From: Silene conica
Lineage: Eukaryota > Streptophyta > Magnoliopsida > Caryophyllales > Caryophyllaceae
Length of the DNA stretch: 64,000 bases
Direction: 5' to 3'
Assembly: GCA_029255685.2 (NCBI GenBank)
Contig: CM055311.2
Span: 16,142,952 to 16,206,951, forward strand
Shown piece by piece: positions 56,449-64,000 of this stretch. A program made the translations under genes and the position numbers. The number at the start of each line of letters is the position of its first letter. Position 1 is the stretch's first letter. The notes beneath the pieces are model-generated. The model saw only the letters and a program-made list of their open reading frames with translations, ran no database searches and was not told the DNA's origin.

Positions 56449-57219
56449 GTTATAAAAGGGCGAAAGTAGCAAATTGCCCCCATAGGTTTGATGTCATGTG
56501 CAATTTGCCCCCATAAGTTTCAACATGTGCAAATTAGTCCCATATGTTTCAGTTTATGTGCAAATCAACCCAATTCTAATTTTTTGACATATTTACGCAC
56601 GGAAACATACCAACATAACGACGAAAAATATAATATAATAAAATAAAATCTTTAACCTGGAAAATTAAACGACAAAAAAATTTTCATTCATCGTAGCACA
56701 GTGAGCTTTTTTACTTTTTTTCTTCTCATGTATTTCTCCCACAATTACTTTTTGTGATTTTTGTTGAACTATTTTAATCCCCAAATACTTAGTTTGAAGA
56801 ACTATGAAGAACTAACAAATAATTACATAATTAATTTTATGCAAAAGAAAATAAAATAAAATAAAAAAGACTAACTAGTAACAATAGATGAATGTTGAAT
56901 TATCATGGTACATGCTCGAGTTTTTGAGGAAGAGAGAGTAAAAAATAGAGTTAGATAGAAAAATTGAGCTACATTAGTATGAGGTGACTAAATTAGGTGA
57001 GATTTTATTACATTAATGATTTGATTTTTATTTTATTATATTTTTAATCATTATGTTGGTATGTTTCCGTGCATAAATATGTCACAAAATTAGAGTTGGG
57101 TGATTTGCACATAAACTGAAACATATGGGACTAATTTGCACATGTTGAAACTTATGGGGGTAAATTGCACATAACATCAAACGTATGGGGGCAATTTGCT
57201 ACTTTCGCCGTTATAAAAG
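56449..57219. mobile_element. long-TIR non-autonomous element, probably Mutator-like
   Basis: Inverted repeats of about 185-190 bp, roughly nine in ten bases alike, start GGCGAAAGTAGCAAATTGCC and bound 56459-57209. The duplication GTTATAAAAG is at 56449-56458 and 57210-57219 (10 bp, or 9 if one G belongs to the TIR). The roughly 370-bp centre is AT-rich and non-coding. Long TIRs with a 9-10-bp TSD fit a Mutator superfamily MITE. Confidence 0.85.
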
Positions 57220-57603
57220 TATTAAAACATTAAACAGTTGTAAGAGTAGTGGTATTTAATTACTTTTTCGATGTTTATAATTAGCAAGTACACAATTTTA
57301 CGTTTAATAGACTATGTGGAAATGGTTGTGTACAAAGGATATTAACTAAAACTAAAATACATCTAATATAACAACAAATCAAGTATTGAGATGGTCAGAG
57401 TGCTAGCAAGTAACAACAAAGATGGTGGAGGAATTCAGAGTCTATAGAGTCATTATGTTGAAATTATCTAATTGGTTCTATAGTCATTATGTAGGTAAAA
57501 CTATGCACAAGAAAATTGTTATAAAAACTTCAAACCCATTAGACCACTTACTGTATAGATTATATGACTGTTTTACTCCCGTGCAATTGCTTACCTGGAA
57601 CAA

Positions 57604-57755
57604 AACAATCGGATAGTATAAAGACGGTTTAAATGCGGTGAAAATTCAGTATGAAGACAGTATAAAGATAGTATAGACACTGTATGTATACGGTATAGAC
57701 ACTGTATAGATACAGTAGTATAGATACGGTATAAATACAGTATAGATACGGTATA
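57604..57755. repeat. short-period minisatellite, left part
   Basis: Irregular 10-11-bp units of the type GTATAGATACG/AGTATAAATAC run up to the solo LTR. They continue after it. Confidence 0.85.
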
Positions 57756-60410
57756 TGTAACACCCCCGTTTATTTAAGAGCCTTTAGCAAGACATTCTCA
57801 AATAAATAGGACTGTTACCGTCCCGGAATATCCGAGGTAGTGAATAACAAGGTAAACAACCAAAGTACTTTATATAAAAACTGATTAAATTTAAACTTTG
57901 TATTACAACAACTACGTGGTCCAACTTGGTAAAATGAAAGTACAACTGACGATATCTAAAGGTGATCTAACTCTAAGTAGGTCCATGCCATGTCTCTCTC
58001 CATGCCCAAGCTCCTAGTCCATCTGTCACTGACCTGTAAGATCTACTCCCCATTCCGGATCATCGTAGGTGCACACGAATACACAGGGTCAACCGCGAGG
58101 TTGAGTAGAAAGATAAATAAGACAACAATAAAATATACTCCGCACCGATCCAACGCCATATATATACTCCACACCATATCACAGACCCTTTATCTCCGCA
58201 CCAAACACAGACCCTTTATCTCCGCACCAAACACAGACCCTTTATCTCCGCACCAAACACAGACCCTTTATCTCCCGATCTCCACAGTGATCAATAATAA
58301 CAATTCAACCACAGTACACTAATAATCAATTATATCCAACTCGTAATAAGCATCACTTACACATTTCATGTCATAACATGAATCATAATATATTCCCCTA
58401 CCTCACTGCAGAATGACAACTGAGCAGCTGCTAGGAACATTCCACCTCGAACTTAGTTCCTATCAACAGTACTTAATATCAAGTTCTATTCATATAACCA
58501 AATCATTACTCATTAAATACTCGATCATGTTCATAGCGATGTATTCATAGCTAAATGTAAGCATTCATATCAACAGGTCCATATACTTATTAATTATCAT
58601 AAACCAATTATATATATATCGACTATCATTACCCAAAACAAACTTACTATGTATAGACTTGCTAATTATGGCACATAACCAAATACTCCATTACTACTAA
58701 GTTAATAAAACCCATACTTAACATATTGCTAAACTCAAGACTAACCATAATATTGGCCATTAACATAATTTAAACAACAATACTAATACTACTTTGAACC
58801 AATAACATTGCTAACCATAAAATATATTGCTACTACTACCCATGATTTACAAATTGTATGATTAATAGTAATAATAACATACATCACAAATAACCATTTA
58901 ATTATAAGCTCATAACAATCATAACATACAACTAACACTAACCATATTGATGTTAACCAATACATACTAATAATATTAATAATAATCAAATAATAATCTA
59001 ATAATAATAATAATAATAAGGATACAAACAACAATGATAAACATAATATTAACATACTAAGAATGATGATAATAATTAAACCAAGCAAAACTCCACTAAC
59101 TAACACTAACACGTTAACCATGACAGACTACCCCGACATAACAGCCAAACAAACGCCCCAAACAGCCCCCTGACCAGCCCATTTACACCACCCTAACGAC
59201 CGCCTTGCCGAGCCCAAACCACCACCCATCCATGGTGGTTGTGACCACTGCACCATGATGTACCTAATGACACTGACCATCACCCTTGACTCAATCCTAG
59301 CAGCCCTCGACACTAGCCCAAACAACACTGGTCACTAACAACATCCCGTAGTACTGTTATACCGAACCTACGTAGACAACCCCATAACTTCTTGCTAACG
59401 CCACCACTAACCCAATCAACCACCTCCCAAGACACCCCGCATCTCCCACTACCCCCTAATGCCAAACGCTAGCCTTCGAGTCCACACCTCCCTCTGAAAC
59501 AACCATCCTCAAACTCGTAGCAATCCACGGTTCCCCTGTTTCTGCACTCACGGACAGGCTGTCAAAACAGCCTGCTCCGGCCACCACGCATCCCCTTACC
59601 ACCCCCCCCAACCTCATCTATTATGATCTCATTAACATGACTCGTGGCCCATGACCCAAATTAGCCAAAGCGTAACGAATGAATTGCAAAAACGAACAGA
59701 ATAAATCATATGGAAAACAGAGTATACACACGCCCTTGATATCGACTTCCATGGTGGTTTTAGTGATGCCACGGTGGTCCTATGGTTGCTTTATGACGAT
59801 GGACAAGTTACTCATACTACAAATATTAAATATAACATATTACTCACAGTCGACGGTCTGAAACGTAAAAAGAACGAGGTGTTAAACTCACCTATGCACG
59901 CATACGGATGAAAATGATGATGATGGTGGTTCTTCGTTCACGTTTAGGGTTCTCACGGTGGCAGACGTTTGCAGGTTGATTAGGGTTTGTAGTTTATGCT
60001 TGAAGGAGGCAGGTGTTTGTCGATGAACGTCTGATTGTCCATTAGGGTTTAGGTGGTCTAGGTTTGTGTGTTTATCAGGCGGCATAAGGGGAAGTATAGT
60101 AACCGTGGGTTTGCATAAGTGAAAAGTCGAGATGGGCTATGTTGTGTTGGCACGCAAATCGAGGGGCCCATCCTCAAATTAAAACACGACCTATTCCCTA
60201 ATGCTTGATCCCAATATTACGTTAAAACACATAAAATATCAAAACACGTACTTGATAAATACGACCCATTCTCGACCCTTCGCTTAATTATTATAGGATA
60301 TAAAAGCATTCCTTGATAATTGAATTATCGAATATAAATTATCGAATGACCATACAAAACACCGATATAAAAGAATAAAATTAAAATAAAATACGGAGTA
60401 TCACAGTATA
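57751..60410 (-). mobile_element. element C: solo LTR of the A/B family
   Basis: A single 2,650-bp LTR at 57756-60405 starts TGTAACACCCCCG and ends GTATCACA. The TSD GTATA is at 57751-57755 and 60406-60410. Its first 120 bp match the starts of the element B LTRs. It has the same C-rich block (about 59110-59620) between AT-rich parts. No partner LTR or interior is present, so it probably arose by LTR-LTR recombination. ORFs inside are not genes. Confidence 0.9.
58170..58275. repeat. 26-bp tandem repeat inside the solo LTR
   Basis: ACAGACCCTTTATCTCCGCA with CCAAAC recurs three to four times. Confidence 0.9.
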
Positions 60411-60680
60411 AATACTGTATGGATACAGTATAAATACTGTATAGATACGTTTCAAAAAAATACATACTGTATAAATACAAAATACATATGGTATAAATAT
60501 GGTATACATACGGAAAACATACTGTATATATACGGCATGCGTATGGTACAAAAACAGTTCAAATACAACATAAATACAATATCAATACATTGTAAAGACA
60601 TTACAAAGACAGTATAAATACAGTACGTATACAGTGTTTAAAATCGGTACAAATACTGTTGACATACTGAGTCAATACTT
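60406..60680. repeat. short-period minisatellite, right part
   Basis: It continues the GTATAAATACTGTATGGATAC-type units, which decay towards 60680. Together with the left part it is one array split by the solo LTR. Confidence 0.85.
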
Positions 60681-60686
60681 TAAAAT

Positions 60687-61230
60687 ACCTAAAAATTAAA
60701 ACAAATCAATTTTTCACAATAAAATTCAAAATAAACAACATGCAAACATTAATTAAAGTAACTAAAATCTGAAAATTTAAACAAATAACTCTTTCACAAA
60801 GAAATTAAAAAAAAGGAACATGCAAATAATAATTAAAATACCTAAAATCTAAAAATTAAAACAAATCACTTTTACAAAATAAGATTCAAAAATAAGAACA
60901 TGCAAACATTAATTAAAATAACATAAAATCTAAAAAGTATAATTATTAGTATTCAAGTATTATGGTCACCATTACAATTTCAACCCATTTTACTCATTAT
61001 AGTTAGTATCCATTTTAAACCATTATAATTAGTATAAGGCGTTTAACAAAACAATAACAATCTCATAATAATAATCGTATATCCAATATACCCATAACAA
61101 CAAATCAATAAAAAATCAACTAAAATAGACTAACCACAAGACGACGACAACAACAACCTGAAAATTAAAACAAAATACCTTTTTCACAATTAAATTCAAA
61201 AAAAAGAACATGCAAGAGCGAATAATTAAT
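60687..61230. repeat. about 75-80-bp tandem repeat
   Basis: Units holding AAAATTAAAACAAATCA and (G/C)AACATGCAAA start near 60687, 60761 and 60841. A fourth, separated copy is at 61156-61230. Confidence 0.75.
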
Positions 61231-64000
61231 ATTTAAGCATACTTCTAATAAGATCTAGAACATTTATGCTTATTTTTACCCAAACATTGTTCAGTTCAAC
61301 AGAAAATATACCGGTACAATATAACCAAATGTATGTAAACAAACTTAATAATTGGAAAAAACAATAAACAACACAACATATACAATATTTAAAAATAATA
61401 ATCATTTCCATTATTTCCTTCATTATTTAATTAACTAAACGTGATATTATTGAGACCAACTAATAACACGTAGATCTAATTGATTGATTGGTAAAAAACA
61501 TTAATAAAACACAACAATCTGAAATCAATCTATACACAAAAAAATACAACCAAATCTATAATGAGAATATTCACCAAATATAAGAACTATAAACAACATA
61601 AAAAACATATCTACTGATAAAATAAAAAAGCTAAAACAAATAAACATGTATCCATATAATAAGCATTAATCTGAAATAACATAAACAATGAGAGTATTTC
61701 AAACTTAAGACAAAAAATTAATAAGACCAAATTTTAAAACGATAAACAATCAGATATGATTGTAAAATCTATTTAATTCGTAGTAATAATAGAAAAAAAG
61801 GAATAATATTATAGACCTCCGAATATTCCAAACTTAAAACATAAAATAAATAAAAGCAAGTATTAACACTATAAACAATCAGATCTATTTGTTAGATTTA
61901 TTGAAATAGTGTAATAACAGAAAAAAAAGAAAAAAAATTATACCATTATTATTTCAAACGTAAAACATAAATCGTAGTAATAGATATTTCAAACGTAATA
62001 CATAAAATAAATAAAACAAAATATTAAAACTATAAACAATCAGATCTTATTGTTAGATGTAATTAAATCGTGGTAATAATAGATAAAAAAGAATAAGACT
62101 ATACCATTATTATTACATGCAACACCTAATATTTTAAACTTTAAACATAAAATAAATAAAACGAAATATTAACAATATAAACTTCTGATTCAATTTTGGG
62201 AGAAAATTTTGAGGGGTTTCATATAAATTTCAGATTTATGCATGTATTTAATATATTAGTATGTAACATAAATAATGAAATACAATTAATTAATTAATTA
62301 GTAACGTGAGAGAGAGGGAGGGAGTAACAGCCGGCGGAGGGTGGCGGAGGGCGGCGGTGGCCGACAGAGAACGACGGTGGCCGACAGAGAACGACGGTAA
62401 TAATAGAAAAAAAGGAATAATATAATAGAACTCCGAATATTCCAAACATAAAACATAAAATAAATAAAAACAAATATTAACACTATAAACAATCAGATCT
62501 ATTTGTTAGAGCTATTGAAATAATGTATCTATAAAATCTAATTAAAAGGCTAACAAAAATAATGTGACATGACAAGTTTAAATATGACATGACAAGTTTA
62601 AATGTGACATGGCATATTAATGTGACATTTGTTTAGTTCATTTACCAATAAATATATAAATAATATTAAAAGACTTACCAAAAGTATCATATTTCACCAC
62701 TAGAATACTAAAAAGTCACATTATTATTTCTTATTTAAAAAGTAAAAAAACATTAAACCTTCACCTCTTAAATTTCTAGATAACTTAAACAAGAATTAAA
62801 AATCAAAATCAAAGTTCATACAATAATAAATTTTAAATTTCGACGTTTATTGTTAGAATATTTTAAGCAACAAATAAATAAATATACACAACTTATAAAA
62901 TAATAGTATATAAGTTTTAAATATTGAGGAGAAATAATAACATACTAGCATTAAGTAAACATTGACCTTTTAATTTTATAGATTAGAAAAGGTTAAACGA
63001 CAAATAAAAATTTGCACCACTCTAATTTTAAACATTGACCTTTTAATATTATCATTATTCTTAAATTATTTTTGTATATTAAATATATTATTTTTCCAAA
63101 TTTATGCAACCCTTAAAAATTTCATAATTTCTAATTAATATTGACATTTTAATTGTAAATTTTATTATAGAAATTACATAATTTATAATTAAAGTTACAG
63201 TTTTAATTAATTTTTTTAATAAAACATGTTAATAATTAATTAAAACTTTTCATACTACTTAACACCCGCCATTTTTATTAACATTTATTCCTATTTAATT
63301 TATTTATTTTAATTAAACATGGTAATCAATTAATTAAAACTCTTCATAATATTTAACCCCAACCAAATTAAATAAAATTTAAAGCAAACCTTTTATATTT
63401 CTTTTATCTTTACTTTATTATTATGTCTATATTAAATTTACTAATAATGAAAAGAATGCTCAAAATTCATAAAACCGTGCTACATATTTATGTATATAAT
63501 AAATTTTTCTAATAATGATAAAAAGAGAACGTCCAAAAGTCGTAAATTGCTTCCTCAATCGGCTAAAAATGTTTGATGGAAGACAACATTTGTGAGCCAA
63601 AATTCAAGTCAATTTTTTTGTATACCTCCATCACCAAGACATTTGTATGTGTTAATAATGTTTTTTATCATTGTCTCAACATTAAGGTAAGCTAAGTTTA
63701 TTAAGGTTTTATATATTTAATTATTTATTTATAAGTTTTATTGGCTATGGATGACTCATTTAACTTCACATATATGTTGTTTTGTTTTCATGTAGGACTA
63801 TCAAAATTTGTGGTTTGTGATATTCAAAGATAAATATACTTACATCTTTATGATTCAATATCTGATTTCTTTTATTATATAAAAAAAGCTTAAAATAACA
63901 ACGATAAGGTTAACGTTACATAAATCAAATTCCACCATTTTGTTTGTTGTTAATCATTCATTGGATTTTTTTGTAGGAATGTTTCATTGGAGAAAGATGA
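61231..64000. other. AT-rich DNA without recognisable genes
   Basis: Related segments holding ATAAACAATCAGATCTATTTGT and CATAAAATAAATAAAA recur at about 61770-61915, 61960-62065, 62100-62180 and 62400-62520. A short GC-rich patch (62331-62398) carries a 24-bp duplication (GTGGCCGACAGAGAACGACG). From 63590 to 64000 there are possible splice signals (AAG-GTAAGC near 63687, TGTAGG near 63795 and 63977), but no convincing coding frame. Confidence 0.5.

Noticed and set aside
58789..59121. 110-codon hydrophobic ORF on the minus strand
   Set aside because: It lies within the solo LTR in AAT-rich sequence. Leu/Ile richness follows from base composition.

Overview
This window is nuclear DNA from a flowering plant, most likely a dicot. 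The genes have many GT-AG introns, encode chloroplast and plant-transporter proteins, and sit in AT-rich DNA full of nested LTR elements, MITEs, hAT and Mutator-like (MULE) transposons. I cannot name the species. Only two genes look intact, both on the minus strand: a 15-exon FTSHI1 gene (inactive chloroplast FtsH-type AAA protein, 30515-37448) and a 5-exon NPF8.3/PTR2-type proton-coupled peptide transporter (40465-45236). Summed exons give 963 and 584 codons, close to the family sizes, with every junction in frame.

Layout. 183-5682 (minus): a ten-exon RPA1-like (70-kDa single-strand DNA-binding subunit) pseudogene. A small LTR element lies in its fourth exon, and that element holds a hAT element and a second small LTR element. 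6666-23761: a large LTR element without coding capacity (A, plus strand) whose 3' LTR is split by a very young relative (B, minus strand). 24540-29427: a MULE with terminal inverted repeats (TIRs), a 9-bp target duplication (TSD), a spliced transposase gene carrying a C-terminal OTU-like protease domain, and a convergent small gene. 47961-54536: a tandem array of about 2.85 RPA1-like pseudogene units joined tail to head. 55265-64000: tandem repeats, a long-TIR element, a solo LTR of the A/B family inserted in a short-period minisatellite, and AT-rich DNA.

The strongest candidate for something undescribed is the MULE. Each of its two convergent genes has a first intron carrying an array with a strict 32-bp period and the core GGACGTG-N7-CACGTCC. 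The two arrays lie at nearly the same distance (about 370-670 bp) from the two ends. The left array also forms a perfect 117-bp inverted repeat that would be transcribed as a hairpin. The second candidate is the RPA1-like array, in which the acidic tail of one unit reads in frame into the N-terminal OB fold of the next.

The LTR elements, the MITEs and the solo LTR were placed by matching terminal motifs, primer-binding sites and TSDs by eye. Exon borders were placed by splice consensus, reading frame and recalled family sequences. No search, alignment program or transcript data was used.
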